Made by a program: the position numbers and the translations under genes. The notes beneath the pieces were generated by a model. That model had not been told where the DNA came from, ran no database searches, and saw nothing but the letters and a program-made list of their open reading frames with translations. Shown piece by piece: positions 1-9,108 of a stretch of 64,000 nucleotides of DNA. Numbering within the stretch: the first letter of the stretch is position 1; each line of letters begins with the position of its first letter. Location of the stretch: the NCBI GenBank assembly GCA_045616125.1, contig JAZLGC010000003.1:19885-83884 (forward strand), read 5' to 3'. The stretch is from Treponema_I sp045616125. GTDB lineage: Bacteria > Spirochaetota > Spirochaetia > Treponematales > Treponemataceae.

Positions 1-344
1 GGAAGTTCCATCAATAGTTCCCGGGAATGAGGAACTATGCCATCATATCGATCCAGAAGCTGCCGGCTCAATTCAATGACATGTTTTGCTTTTGTCCGGT
101 ACAGACCAATACTTTTGATATAGGGGATAAGGCCTTCTTCTCCCAAAGCAATCATTTTATCCGGTGTATCAGCAACCTTGTACAGTTCTTTGGTTGCAAT
201 GTTGACGCTTTTATCCGTTGCCTGAGCAGAAAGAACTACAGCAACCAGCAGAGTATAGGGCGAGCTCCATTCCAGTTCGCTTTTCGGGTCAGGATCCGCC
301 TGATAAAAAACCTGAAAAAGATTTGGTATGCGTTCATCTGTCAC
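1..344 (-). CDS. nth: Endonuclease III, N-terminal part (runs off left edge)
   Basis: Translating the minus strand from a GTG at 344 gives 114 residues without a stop to the window edge. Residues 28-44 (SPYTLLVAVVLSAQATD) and the later GLYRTKAKHV segment match the N-terminal helical domain of Nth, the DNA glycosylase/AP lyase that removes oxidised pyrimidines in base-excision repair. The GTG start is supported by an AAGGAG ribosome site six bases upstream. The helix-hairpin-helix, catalytic Lys/Asp and iron-sulphur cysteines of the family lie beyond the window, so activity cannot be judged. Confidence 0.9.
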   Translation of the reverse strand, partial: MTDERIPNLFQVFYQADPDPKSELEWSSPYTLLVAVVLSAQATDKSVNIATKELYKVADTPDKMIALGEEGLIPYIKSIGLYRTKAKHVIELSRQLLDRYDGIVPHSRELLMEL

Positions 345-398
345 GGATAACTCCTTCTGCCATGGTAATAAATTGGCGTAATCCGTAATTTTGTCATA

Positions 399-428
399 TT
401 GAATAACAATACATTTTTATTTTATACT
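399..428 (+). promoter_or_regulatory. Sigma70-type promoter for the CBM48 gene
   Basis: A TTGAAT box (399-404) and a TATACT box (423-428) are 18 bp apart, about 32 bp before the next ATG. The surroundings are AT-rich. The match is good, but transcription is inferred. Confidence 0.55.
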
Positions 429-459
429 TCGCAAAGTTAAACTTTCAAGGAGTATTTAA

Positions 460-768
460 ATGGCCCTTCAGAAAAAATATGATAAAACCAATACGAAATG
501 TACTGTTACTTTTGAGCTTTCTAAAGAAGCAGCTAACGGTGCAGAACAGGTTTGGCTGGCAGGCGATTTCAATAGCTGGAGTAGCGTTGATACCCCAATG
601 ACCAAATTGAAGAATGGTACTTTCAAAGTAAAACTTACCCTTGACGCAGGCAAGGAATATCAGTTCCGTTATTTGCTTGACGGTAAACGTTGGGAAAACG
701 ACTGGGCAGCAGACAAATACGTTGCAGCCCCATTCTCATACACTGATAACTCAGTAGTTATCTGCTGA
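460..768 (+). CDS. Small CBM48 (glycogen-binding/isoamylase N-terminal) protein
   Basis: This 102-residue protein is a single beta-sandwich of the CBM48 type, the domain that precedes the catalytic domain in glycogen branching and debranching enzymes and occurs in AMPK beta subunits. The GDFNSW motif at 35-40, YQFRYLLDG at 67-75 and the following W-x-N-D segment are the usual alpha-glucan contact region. There is no catalytic domain, signal peptide or membrane segment, so it is probably a cytoplasmic glycogen-binding or scaffold protein. The start is set by AAGGAG about seven bases upstream. It is a single-gene unit with its own promoter and terminator. Confidence 0.85.
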   Translation: MALQKKYDKTNTKCTVTFELSKEAANGAEQVWLAGDFNSWSSVDTPMTKLKNGTFKVKLTLDAGKEYQFRYLLDGKRWENDWAADKYVAAPFSYTDNSVVIC

Positions 769-770
769 CG

Positions 771-803
771 TAAAAAAGAGGGGCTCAAGCCCCTTTTTTT
801 TAT
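771..803 (+). terminator. Rho-independent terminator of the CBM48 gene
   Basis: A GGGGCTcaAGCCCC stem follows the stop codon directly and ends in a run of eight T. The left end of a foldback element begins at 805, immediately after the T-tract. Confidence 0.85.
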
Positions 804-804
804 T

Positions 805-1153
805 GGCTATGTCCATAAAAAGTGTTGCTGAATGCTACACAGCAACGAGAATTGGACAGAAATACCACAAATCGGGAGGAGGGACAGTACAGGCAAAAAT
901 TGTTGAAGCTCGGCGTTCATGCGGCAGCATGAACTATACATAGTTTCTACGCCGGGATTCACCAATAGCGACGGTCGGTTGTGTTGCATTGCAACACAAC
1001 CTTACTGAGTTTTGCTAACGCAAAACTCAACAGTTGTAACGTCATTCACAGCGTTTTTGCATGTACTGGCAATCCGGTAGATTTGTGGACTTATGATGAG
1101 ACCCTGAATCAAGTTCAGGGTGACAATAAGCAACACTTTTTACGGACATCGCC
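805..1153. mobile_element. IS1595-related foldback element (MITE) 1
   Basis: The left end GGCTATGTCCATAAAAAGTG and the inverted right end (CACTTTTTACGGACATCGCC) match the termini of the IS1595-family transposon at 60707-63339. The 349-bp interior encodes no protein. It contains several hairpins, including GGTTGTGTTGC/GCAACACAACC, GAGTTTTGC/GCAAAACTC and a copy of the CCCTGAAtcaagTTCAGGG hairpin. It is the longest copy in the window and has extra hairpins inserted into the core. No target duplication is visible (flanks TTTTTATT and ATCTTTTT), so one end may have been rearranged. Confidence 0.8.
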
Positions 1154-1159
1154 ATCTTT

Positions 1160-1381
1160 TTATACACGTTCTTCTGACCTTAATGATTTCTGATAATCAA
1201 GAGCATCGATTGAGTTCCAGGAACGGCATTTTCCCACAAAAGAATCAATTACGTCTTCTTGTGATTCCGATTTCTCATTTCGTTTATTCTGTTGTGAAAT
1301 CAAAAAGTAAATAAGATGCTCAACTTCCTTTTGTGCTTCAAGACTTAGCGCATTGTATGCATCCAAAACGGCATCTGACAT
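1160..1381 (-). CDS. Antitoxin-like small protein, no toxin partner present
   Basis: The 73-residue product starts at the ATG at 1381 (MSDAVLDAYNAL), preceded by an AGGAGG ribosome site; a longer start at 1420 has no such support. It has an amphipathic N-terminal helix, a helix of the type SLEAQKEVEHLIYFL and a C-terminal tail (SIDALDYQKSLRSE) reminiscent of small VapB/RelB or DUF2281-type antitoxins. A toxin gene would be expected just downstream, but a foldback element begins seven bases after the stop codon. The partner may have been lost through that insertion. Function is inferred from general appearance only. Confidence 0.5.
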   Translation of the reverse strand: MSDAVLDAYNALSLEAQKEVEHLIYFLISQQNKRNEKSESQEDVIDSFVGKCRSWNSIDALDYQKSLRSEERV

Positions 1382-1477
1382 AATAAACCTCCTGATATCA
1401 GTATCAACAACAATAACCACCTAACTATACCATGATTACAGAAATATCGCTATTTATCAAAAGATTCCTAATTCCCC

Positions 1478-2440
1478 TTACCGGCCCAGAATCTGTTCTA
1501 CTTCGCTGCGTTCCGGCATGGAGCGGAGGGCGCCTTTCCGGGTGGTGACGATGTAAGCGGCAGTGTTGGCAAAGGTCAGCATGTCGCGGCGCTGGGAAAC
1601 AGACAGGTTTTCAATGCCGTGTTCCAGAATGTAGTTCAGGACGCTGGCACAGAAGGTATCGCCGGCACCGGTGGTTTCTATGGTGCCGCCAAGACTGCAG
1701 GCAGGTACAAAGACCGGTTCTTCACTGCCGTAGAAACTGTAGCTGCCGTCAGGGCCGGCGGTTACGTTCAGCACTTTGATATTGGGATACTGGCGCTGCA
1801 GTTGTACTGCCCCGACAGCAAAATCAGTGGTGCCGGTCATGAATTCCAGTTCATTATCGGCAATTTTCAGGATGTCACATTTGGAAAGGCCATACTCAAT
1901 CTGAGCTTTGGCATCATCCAGGTTTTCCCACAGGGGCGGGCGCAGGTTCGGGTCAAATGAGATAAGGGCACCGGCAGCCTGAGCGGTTTCAATAGCCTTG
2001 ATGGTTGCACGGCGTACTCCGTCGTGGGTCATTGAAAGGGTGCCAAAGTGAAAGATTCTGGTGTTACTCAGCGTATCCAGGGGCAGTTCAAAAGCAGTAA
2101 GCATCATGTCTGCACCAGGCTTACGGTAGAAAGAAAAATCCCGGTCACCGCCTGGCAGTGTCTTTACAAATGCCAGGGTTGTAGGAATGTTCTTATCAAG
2201 GATAAGGCTTTCGGTATTGATGCCGACCTTCTCAATTTCATCCTTCAGCAGACGGCCGAACATATCGTCCCCTACCTTGCCGATAAAGGCACAGCTTTTT
2301 CCCAGTTTCCGCAGCATGGCAAGCACGTTGCAGGGAGCACCTCCGGGACATGCTTCAAATACGGCATTTCCCTGTGCACTGGATCCATTTTCCGTAAAAT
2401 CTATCAGCAATTCACCTAAAGCAGTTACATCCATTTTCAT
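1478..2440 (-). CDS. scrK: Fructokinase, PfkB/ribokinase family
   Basis: This is a 320-residue PfkB-family sugar kinase, the normal length. The N-terminal glycine-rich substrate lid (CPGGAPCN near residues 31-38) and the C-terminal GAGDTF motif with the catalytic Asp near 261 are both present. It would phosphorylate the fructose released by the GH32 enzymes encoded just upstream. The ATG at 2440 (MKMDVTALG) is preferred over an upstream TTG inside scrB because a GGGGA ribosome site precedes it. It lies four bases after the scrB stop and is the last gene of the fructan operon. Confidence 0.9.
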   Translation of the reverse strand: MKMDVTALGELLIDFTENGSSAQGNAVFEACPGGAPCNVLAMLRKLGKSCAFIGKVGDDMFGRLLKDEIEKVGINTESLILDKNIPTTLAFVKTLPGGDRDFSFYRKPGADMMLTAFELPLDTLSNTRIFHFGTLSMTHDGVRRATIKAIETAQAAGALISFDPNLRPPLWENLDDAKAQIEYGLSKCDILKIADNELEFMTGTTDFAVGAVQLQRQYPNIKVLNVTAGPDGSYSFYGSEEPVFVPACSLGGTIETTGAGDTFCASVLNYILEHGIENLSVSQRRDMLTFANTAAYIVTTRKGALRSMPERSEVEQILGR

Positions 2441-2444
2441 ATCT

Positions 2445-3941
2445 TCATTCCCCATCAAAAAGAGTGTACTGTACCACGTCCATTATAGCAGTACCATCGG
2501 CTGCAAACGTCATGCCGTCAGCCGCTGCGTCGGTAGTAACCAGTGTGGTCATGGCTTTTTCGCCATCGTTGACAAATACTTCTACGCTGTACAGATCCAT
2601 AAGAATCCGCAGTTTCAGTTCGCCTGCTGCCCTGCCGTTTTGTGGAACCAGGCATTTTTTCTGATGCACAAAAGGCTTCCGTGTGCCGGAATAACTCCGG
2701 TCAACTTCCAGAACTGATTCATGGGGCCAGTAGCGGATTTCCGTGCGATACGTTCCGTTATCTGCAACCGTCATGGTCCATGAGTGATACAGATTCTCGT
2801 CTTGAGGCCGCAGGGTAATTTCAAGATCAACCACACGGCCCCGCACGCTGGAAAGCGTTGTCTTTTCTGACACGACAACAGACGTATGTTCCACGCGATT
2901 CGACCGGTACTGTTCAATCTCGCGCACCGGCATCTGGCACAGATGACCGTTACGGATACTCAGTTCCCGTGGCGTTGTCATCTGACCAAACCAGCCCTGC
3001 TTTGCATAAGCACTCTGGTCACAGGTTGCCCAGTTCTGCATCCAGCCAATCATAACCCGCCGCCCATCAGGGGTAAGCAGGGTTTGCGGTGCATAAAAAT
3101 CGATACCGTTATCTACCGTCTGGTCCTGTTCCGGTACGAATTTCTTTCCGCTTGCATCCATGGATCCCACAAGACACAGGGTGCCATATCCATTGGAATA
3201 TTCAAAGCCATCAGCCATCATTTCCTGAGGACTGCACAACAGTACCCGTTTGCCATCCAGCTCAAAAAAATCGGGGCATTCCCACATGAGTCCGAACCGG
3301 CCATCGTTTTCAATAAGAACGTTTTCAAACTGCCACGCAAAGCCGTCAGGACTACTGAAAAGCAGTATAGAACCTTCTTTTTCCGGCTTTCTGGCGCCTA
3401 CCACGCAACGGAAAGAACCATCGCTTTCCTGCCAGATTTTCGGATCCCTGAAATCATTGGGGCTTAATCCTTCAGGAAGGCAGGTTGCATCCAATACCGG
3501 ATTCTGGTCATACTTTACGTAATCGGTACCATCGCCTACGGCAATACACTGCACCTGAATATCTTTTGCATCCGGTACATCATCTTTCTGCACGCCGGTA
3601 TACATTATCAGCTGGCGGCCATCCTGCAGTTCTATGGCACTGCCGGAGAAACAGCCGAAAGAATCGTAGTTCTGGTCTGGAGCCAGGGCACAGGGGCGGA
3701 ATTCCCAGTGGAGCAGGTCTTTACAGACAACGTGGCCCCAGTGCATGGAATCCCAGTACTGACTGTACGGGTTGTACTGATAAAACAGATGATACTCCCC
3801 TTTGTAATAAGAAAATCCGTTGGGATCATTGGTCCAACCGATACAGGGAGTCATATGAAACTTTGGTCGAAGCTGACTGTTTATGTTCGATCCGGCCACC
3901 TGTTCATAGTTTCTGGCAGATGCAATAGTTTTCTTGGTCAC
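2445..3941 (-). CDS. scrB: Sucrose-6-phosphate hydrolase / beta-fructosidase, GH32, cytoplasmic
   Basis: The 498-residue enzyme has the GH32 signatures in order: WTNDPNG (36-42, nucleophile Asp39), FRDP (164-167, transition-state stabiliser) and ECPDFF (221-226, acid/base Glu221). A C-terminal beta-sandwich follows. No signal peptide is present, so it acts in the cytoplasm on sucrose, sucrose phosphate or imported fructo-oligosaccharides. The GTG start overlaps the stop of the upstream GH32 lipoprotein gene by four bases, and AGGAG lies nine bases before it, which indicates translational coupling. Whether its substrate is phosphorylated is not visible; the operon has an ABC transporter rather than a PTS. 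Confidence 0.9.
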   Translation of the reverse strand: MTKKTIASARNYEQVAGSNINSQLRPKFHMTPCIGWTNDPNGFSYYKGEYHLFYQYNPYSQYWDSMHWGHVVCKDLLHWEFRPCALAPDQNYDSFGCFSGSAIELQDGRQLIMYTGVQKDDVPDAKDIQVQCIAVGDGTDYVKYDQNPVLDATCLPEGLSPNDFRDPKIWQESDGSFRCVVGARKPEKEGSILLFSSPDGFAWQFENVLIENDGRFGLMWECPDFFELDGKRVLLCSPQEMMADGFEYSNGYGTLCLVGSMDASGKKFVPEQDQTVDNGIDFYAPQTLLTPDGRRVMIGWMQNWATCDQSAYAKQGWFGQMTTPRELSIRNGHLCQMPVREIEQYRSNRVEHTSVVVSEKTTLSSVRGRVVDLEITLRPQDENLYHSWTMTVADNGTYRTEIRYWPHESVLEVDRSYSGTRKPFVHQKKCLVPQNGRAAGELKLRILMDLYSVEVFVNDGEKAMTTLVTTDAAADGMTFAADGTAIMDVVQYTLFDGE

Positions 3942-5503
3942 CGTGAAGTTCTCCTTGGGGTATACTGGCGCAGGGAAGAAAACTCTACCCGGGAATTTTC
4001 TGAAAAAAGCTGAATTGCTTTACCACTGACACCATACAAGCGGACAGTTAATGCCGCCTTTCCATTAATGTAGAAGACTCCTACAGAGCCTTCCTGAATA
4101 TAGGTAAAGCCATACCGGGTATCAGGCTGCAGTTCAACGGCAGTCTGGGTAATAAGGGTACTGCCTTCATTGAAATACAGCTGCAGTGCCTTGTCTGCAG
4201 GAGATATGGCAATCATTTTCTTTTTTGAATCGCTGCCGTTAAAGTCAAAGGCAAGGCCAAAGGAACCTTTTCCATTGTAGATAAAATTTCCCGTAATCAT
4301 GAAACTTTCATAGCAGGTAAAGGCATCCTGATAGTCAAAGAGCGTGCCCGATTCTGACAGTACCCATGTTTTGTCGGTGAGTAACTGCCGGCGGGTGTTG
4401 TACTGTTCTACAACGGCGTCTACCGGATACAGGGCAAGAACGCCAGGTTCTGTTTCGGTAATTTTCTGTACAACAAGGTTTCCTGCCCAGGCGGTAACAT
4501 CCTGGGTGGAAGAAGGAGATTCTGATCTTCTGCCCCAACCAACCATGTAGCTGTTCTTACCATCTTCCACATGTTTTGCGGCATAGAACAGTTTGCCGTC
4601 AAGACGGGTCGCCTTTGAATACGGACCGTAGCGGTTTTCTGATGAGGCATACCACAAAGTATCATCCTGGGCTGAATAGGTAATGTACCAGGTATTGTTG
4701 ATGCGGAAGGTATCTGAACATTCCAGATTCCAGAACCGACCCTGGGTATTCTTGAAGATAATACCTTCATAATGAGACTGCTGAAGATCTTTGCTTAATG
4801 AATATTTTACAATGCAGGCACTGCCATTAACGGCGGCGGTTATCGTAAGACCGATGGTTCCGGTAGCCGGATTATAGTATGCCTGTGGATCACGGAAGTC
4901 GATTTTCTGACCGATTTCCGGAGAAGGAATCAGTTCCCAACCGGTTACTTTATCAAAACTGGTTAAGGTACTGCTTTTTGCCACCATGATTTTTTCTTTG
5001 TATTCGGCATTTTCTGACATGGTGTGGCCGGTATAGAAGAAGTAATACAGGTCATCAACCTTTACTACAGAGCCAGTGCCAATCCAGCTGTCCTGGGAAC
5101 TGTAGCGGGAAGATTCCAGTACGGGGGTGTCCTGTTCTTCATAGGTAACAAAATCAGTTGTTGTTGCCAGAAATACGGAGTGATTGTACGAATCTCCTCC
5201 GTCTTTCAGATAATAAATATAGTACACCCCGTCTTCGTAGTATGGCATAGGGTCGCCCACATAGGGCTGAGCGATGCCGTCCGGAGATGGCAGAAAACAG
5301 GTACGATACTCATAAGCCTTTTCCTGACTTCCCGGAGTCCGCAATGAACTGAAATCCTTATCATCTGCAGGATGTTCAATTGGGTCATTACGTCCTTCAT
5401 CCATAGGAACAGCACTTTTTTTACTGGTTTTATCTGCATTGCATCCTGCAAGCAGTAGAAGCAGCATTATGGCTGCAATCTGTATCGCACTTGTTCTGCG
5501 CAT
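3938..5503 (-). CDS. GH32-family fructan hydrolase lipoprotein
   Basis: The 521-residue protein has a lipoprotein signal (LLLLLAGC, lipidated Cys21), so it is anchored at the cell surface or periplasm. Its beta-propeller carries a variant nucleophile region (YVGDPMPYYEDG, about 82-92), FRDP (203-206) and LECSDTF (260-266), matching GH32/GH43-like fructan hydrolases rather than classic WMNDPNG invertases. A C-terminal beta-sandwich starts near residue 365. It probably cuts levan or inulin outside the inner membrane, delivering short products to the ABC transporter in the same operon. It overlaps scrB by four bases. Confidence 0.8.
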   Translation of the reverse strand: MRRTSAIQIAAIMLLLLLAGCNADKTSKKSAVPMDEGRNDPIEHPADDKDFSSLRTPGSQEKAYEYRTCFLPSPDGIAQPYVGDPMPYYEDGVYYIYYLKDGGDSYNHSVFLATTTDFVTYEEQDTPVLESSRYSSQDSWIGTGSVVKVDDLYYFFYTGHTMSENAEYKEKIMVAKSSTLTSFDKVTGWELIPSPEIGQKIDFRDPQAYYNPATGTIGLTITAAVNGSACIVKYSLSKDLQQSHYEGIIFKNTQGRFWNLECSDTFRINNTWYITYSAQDDTLWYASSENRYGPYSKATRLDGKLFYAAKHVEDGKNSYMVGWGRRSESPSSTQDVTAWAGNLVVQKITETEPGVLALYPVDAVVEQYNTRRQLLTDKTWVLSESGTLFDYQDAFTCYESFMITGNFIYNGKGSFGLAFDFNGSDSKKKMIAISPADKALQLYFNEGSTLITQTAVELQPDTRYGFTYIQEGSVGVFYINGKAALTVRLYGVSGKAIQLFSENSRVEFSSLRQYTPRRTSR

Positions 5504-5524
5504 CTGGCACCGCCTGAATTATTT

Positions 5525-7360
5525 TTACAATACTTTTTTCTGATAGATATTGAATTCTGAAATTTCGATGGTTACTTCGCCCAGCTGAGCTGTTGCGTCA
5601 GAACCGAACTGGAACAGTACTTCAAAGTTCATATCAGTAATAAAAGTATCTGTGGTTTTGAATCTGAATGTTTTTTCAGTAGTAGTAAGATCCATGGTCT
5701 GAGAAATTCTTGGATCCCAGTTACCCATCGGGTTCAGGAAGAATGCACAGGAAACATCTTTTGTTGCCTTGGCAGTAATTTCCAGTTCGTAGTAACTGTC
5801 AGATTCAAGAGTAACCGGGTTATCGCCATAACCGCAGATCAGTTTGTTGTGCCAGTCAGTAATACCACCATTATCAATGCGGTAGAACAGACTGCCGTTG
5901 GCGGTCCAGATAGTACCTACACCACGGTCATTGTCTTCATCAGTACCGTTAAAGGTCTGCCATGGATATCCGCTGTCTTTTGCATTTGCAGTGTTTGGTC
6001 CAAAGGCGGTAAAGGCGTAGATAGTTTTGGCAATTTCCTTGTCACCTTCAATGACACCGAATACTACGTCATCAATATGCAGTTCGTTGGCTGTTACACC
6101 GGCAGAAGGATTACCAATCTGCAGACGGATTACCGGGTCACTGATTGCTTTGTCAGCAGTGAAAACTCCGGAAACAACCGAAGCATCTGCACCACTGGCA
6201 AATGAATTGAAGTGAACGCGCTGTGCATCAAACAGTGAAGCACTTTCTACCAGACACTCACCACTCTGTGGATTTTTTGAGTTTACGGTAAAGCGGTAGA
6301 AGTATTTTTTGCCTTCTTCAATTTTGTTTCCGGCAAGAGCAATGTCAGTCTTAATGCTCCATACACCACCAGAAGTTGGATATGAATCAACGATAACAGT
6401 CTGAACACCGTTGCCATAGGCAGTGTGGGCAGCAGCCCCATCACCGGCAGAAACAGTCACAGCCCCTGCAGCTTCTTTTGCAAAGTTCTGGGTATATACT
6501 ACCGATTCAGTTTCATCACCGGTAATTTCGTACAGTTCGATTTTATCGATGGTAACTGTGAAATGTTCCGGCGTTGTATCAGCTGGATTGTTCGGGTTGG
6601 GGGTGATTTTTCCCATATTAATCATAAGCTCGGTAGTGCTTTTTTTGTTTACTGAGAAATTCAGGGTAAGTGGCGCAATGTCTTTGGTAATCCGTACATT
6701 GAATGCACCGCCAAAGGTTTCCCAGCCGGCTGCACTTTCATCACGGGCAATAACGTGTGCGTAGGTATCTGCAGTAGATTTAGCCCAAACCTTCAGGACA
6801 TAGTCAGCAGGTTTTACTGCAAGACCTGAAAGGTGCAGCTTAATGTCACCATCACCATTACCAGGATTATTTACAGTAAAGACATAGGAACCTTCTTTCA
6901 GTTCACCTTTAGCATCAATGCCACCGGCAACATCTGCAGTCCAACCCTTAGCATCAACGGTCTGAGCCTTGGTGAAATCAAATGAACGGTACAGGGCAGC
7001 ATCGCTTGTTGCCTTGGTAACGGTTAATGTGGCATAGGACTCTGCCTTTTCACCGCCTTTATCAGTTACGGTATATACCAGCTCGTAGCTGCCGGCCTTT
7101 TCCGGAACAGCTTTACCATTCTTGAAATTCAGCGATGGTGTCGATTCAATGGTAATTCTTGATGTAATATCACCATCTTCTTTATCCATGGCAGTAACGC
7201 CGGCAAGAGCAGCAAATTCAGTACCAGCTTCAATTGCCTGGTCTGCAACACCGGTAAGTACCGGGGCAGTGTTGGTACGACTGCAGGCGGCAAAGCCAAA
7301 AAGCAGTGCAGCACCAGTCAGTAGTGCACCTACCTTGTTCCCATTCTTTACGATTTTCAT
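5525..7360 (-). CDS. Carbohydrate-binding lipoprotein with Ig-like domain
   Basis: The 611-residue protein begins at the ATG at 7360, with AAGGAG upstream; longer starts lack this. A lipoprotein signal ends at Cys26 (FGFAAC). Residues about 29-112 form a bacterial Ig/HYR-like module (AMDKEDGDITSRI, AGSYELVYTVTD). The rest appears to be two or three beta-sandwich units resembling CBM4/9-type carbohydrate-binding modules. No catalytic motif is seen. Its place between the solute-binding protein and the GH32 lipoprotein suggests a surface protein that holds the polysaccharide. The exact ligand is inferred from context. Confidence 0.7.
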   Translation of the reverse strand: MKIVKNGNKVGALLTGAALLFGFAACSRTNTAPVLTGVADQAIEAGTEFAALAGVTAMDKEDGDITSRITIESTPSLNFKNGKAVPEKAGSYELVYTVTDKGGEKAESYATLTVTKATSDAALYRSFDFTKAQTVDAKGWTADVAGGIDAKGELKEGSYVFTVNNPGNGDGDIKLHLSGLAVKPADYVLKVWAKSTADTYAHVIARDESAAGWETFGGAFNVRITKDIAPLTLNFSVNKKSTTELMINMGKITPNPNNPADTTPEHFTVTIDKIELYEITGDETESVVYTQNFAKEAAGAVTVSAGDGAAAHTAYGNGVQTVIVDSYPTSGGVWSIKTDIALAGNKIEEGKKYFYRFTVNSKNPQSGECLVESASLFDAQRVHFNSFASGADASVVSGVFTADKAISDPVIRLQIGNPSAGVTANELHIDDVVFGVIEGDKEIAKTIYAFTAFGPNTANAKDSGYPWQTFNGTDEDNDRGVGTIWTANGSLFYRIDNGGITDWHNKLICGYGDNPVTLESDSYYELEITAKATKDVSCAFFLNPMGNWDPRISQTMDLTTTEKTFRFKTTDTFITDMNFEVLFQFGSDATAQLGEVTIEISEFNIYQKKVL

Positions 7361-7404
7361 TTTTTCACTCCTTATAAGCCACCGCGGCAGCGGCAGCACT
7401 CCTT

Positions 7405-9093
7405 TTATCTGGCAAGTAATCTGTCGTAGGCTGCCTGATATACATCCTGCAGGTCACCCAGACGTACTTTAGTTTTCAATTCATTCTGGAACGTATTCCA
7501 CTGGTCATCTTTTACACCGCCCTTCATAAGCCAGTTGATCATATTGGTACGGATGTAGTCATTCAGGTTCGTTTCGTAGTTTGCAATGGTATTCAGTTCC
7601 CCAAGGTCAAACTGAAGGTTAGGACACGGACGAACAGCAGCACTCATATACGGTGTTGCAACGGCAGCAAGGCGTTCCAGTCTCAGTTTTGCACGTGGTT
7701 CCATGTTTACCACGTTGTTCCATGCATAGTCAGAAAGATAGATGATTCCCAGCGGCGCATTCTGCAGACGTAATTCATCAGTAGTTACACCAGCTGGCAG
7801 GGGTTTCTGAACCAGCATACCTTTGGCATCTTTTTCTTCTTCATATACGATTCCAATAGGACCGTAGTTAATCTGGGCTGAAATTTCAGGAGCATAGAAA
7901 CGGTCAAAGTATGCAAGCAGAACTTCTACATTTTTACAGGTGCTGAAAACAACAACTTCACCGGTACCAACTTCAGGACTGTTTGAAACACTTACGGTCT
8001 GGCTTCCGTCGGGGCCAACCAGCGGACTGCAGAGAATGTAATTTTCTGGATTGGAAACAACGGTTTCGCTTTCCCACCAGTAGAAAGCGCCATAGGTTTC
8101 AAGGTTTTTACCATTTGCCAGGAAGTTATCCTGAGACTGTTCAAATGAAACCTTATCAATAAGGCCTTTATCAACCCAGTTGGCAATAAAGTTGGTTGCA
8201 TCTTTGAACCGTGGATCAGTAATGGTATAGGTAACTTTTCCGTCTACAATTACCCGGTGGTCCAGGTTGTCGTTCAGTCCGAACATACCGTACAGATCGC
8301 ACTGGTTTCCCTGCCAGTTGTTATACACAAACGTAAGCGGACGTTCATCCTTTACGTTTCCGTTACCGTTCATATCGTTATCGCGGAAATAGGTAAGAAT
8401 CTGTTCCATCTGGCTGGCGGTAAGGGTAAGGCCGTCTTTCAGGTCAGCAGTTGAAATACCCTTTACTGCACCTGCAGCAACAGCAGCGGCAGCCCAGTTT
8501 TTATTCAGGAACAGCAGGTTCGGATTCTGCAGAAGTCCCATTTCTTCAATACGTGGCAGTGAATAGATTTTTCCATCTTCTACATTAAGAAGCTGTTTTT
8601 CAATATCAGGGCGTTCCTGCAGAATTTTCTTAAAGTTAGGCATGTATTCAAGGTAATCACTGATTGGAACCAGAACATTACGCTTTGCATATTTGATGAT
8701 TTCACCAGTGGTCATGCCGGCATGATAAATAGCATCAGGACGGTCATTGGCATTGCCAAGAATCAGGTTTTTCTGAGCAGTGTACACTGATTCAGATACG
8801 TTTTCCCAAGTTACGTTTACATTGGTAGTATCATACAGATCCTGCATGATTTTCATGTCATTGTAATCAAGCGCAGAAGCATTCTTTGACGAATACACTC
8901 TGAAAGAAACTTTTTTTGCACCTTCTGCATTGAGAATCGGTTTGTCGGCATCTTTCCACTGGAATCCGTAATCAGAAACCAGTTTATCAAGACCGGCAGC
9001 TTTGGAATCTCCCTTGCTGCTGTTTCCACCGCAGGCTGTGATACTTACCAGCAGTAAAGCTGCCAGCATTACACAAAATACGTGTTTTTTCAT
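7405..9093 (-). CDS. Extracellular sugar-binding lipoprotein of ABC transporter
   Basis: The 562-residue protein has a lipoprotein signal (LLVSITAC, Cys21) and the length and layout of the large LplA-type family-1 solute-binding proteins that bind oligosaccharides. The ATG at 9093 is chosen because AGGAGG lies nine bases upstream; the ATG at 9102 sits directly on that ribosome site. It follows the two permease genes. No ATPase gene is present, as is usual for this transporter class, which shares an MsmK-type ATPase encoded elsewhere. Confidence 0.85.
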   Translation of the reverse strand: MKKHVFCVMLAALLLVSITACGGNSSKGDSKAAGLDKLVSDYGFQWKDADKPILNAEGAKKVSFRVYSSKNASALDYNDMKIMQDLYDTTNVNVTWENVSESVYTAQKNLILGNANDRPDAIYHAGMTTGEIIKYAKRNVLVPISDYLEYMPNFKKILQERPDIEKQLLNVEDGKIYSLPRIEEMGLLQNPNLLFLNKNWAAAAVAAGAVKGISTADLKDGLTLTASQMEQILTYFRDNDMNGNGNVKDERPLTFVYNNWQGNQCDLYGMFGLNDNLDHRVIVDGKVTYTITDPRFKDATNFIANWVDKGLIDKVSFEQSQDNFLANGKNLETYGAFYWWESETVVSNPENYILCSPLVGPDGSQTVSVSNSPEVGTGEVVVFSTCKNVEVLLAYFDRFYAPEISAQINYGPIGIVYEEEKDAKGMLVQKPLPAGVTTDELRLQNAPLGIIYLSDYAWNNVVNMEPRAKLRLERLAAVATPYMSAAVRPCPNLQFDLGELNTIANYETNLNDYIRTNMINWLMKGGVKDDQWNTFQNELKTKVRLGDLQDVYQAAYDRLLAR

Positions 9094-9108
9094 TTTGGTC
9101 ATCTCCTC

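Noticed and set aside
981..1193. Open frames within the foldback elements (also at 807-989, 21683-22000, 26143-26450, 52108-52521, 54572-54802)
   Set aside because: They follow repeat sequence, differ between copies, lack ribosome sites and produce peptides such as QQHFLRT that are just translated ends of the elements.
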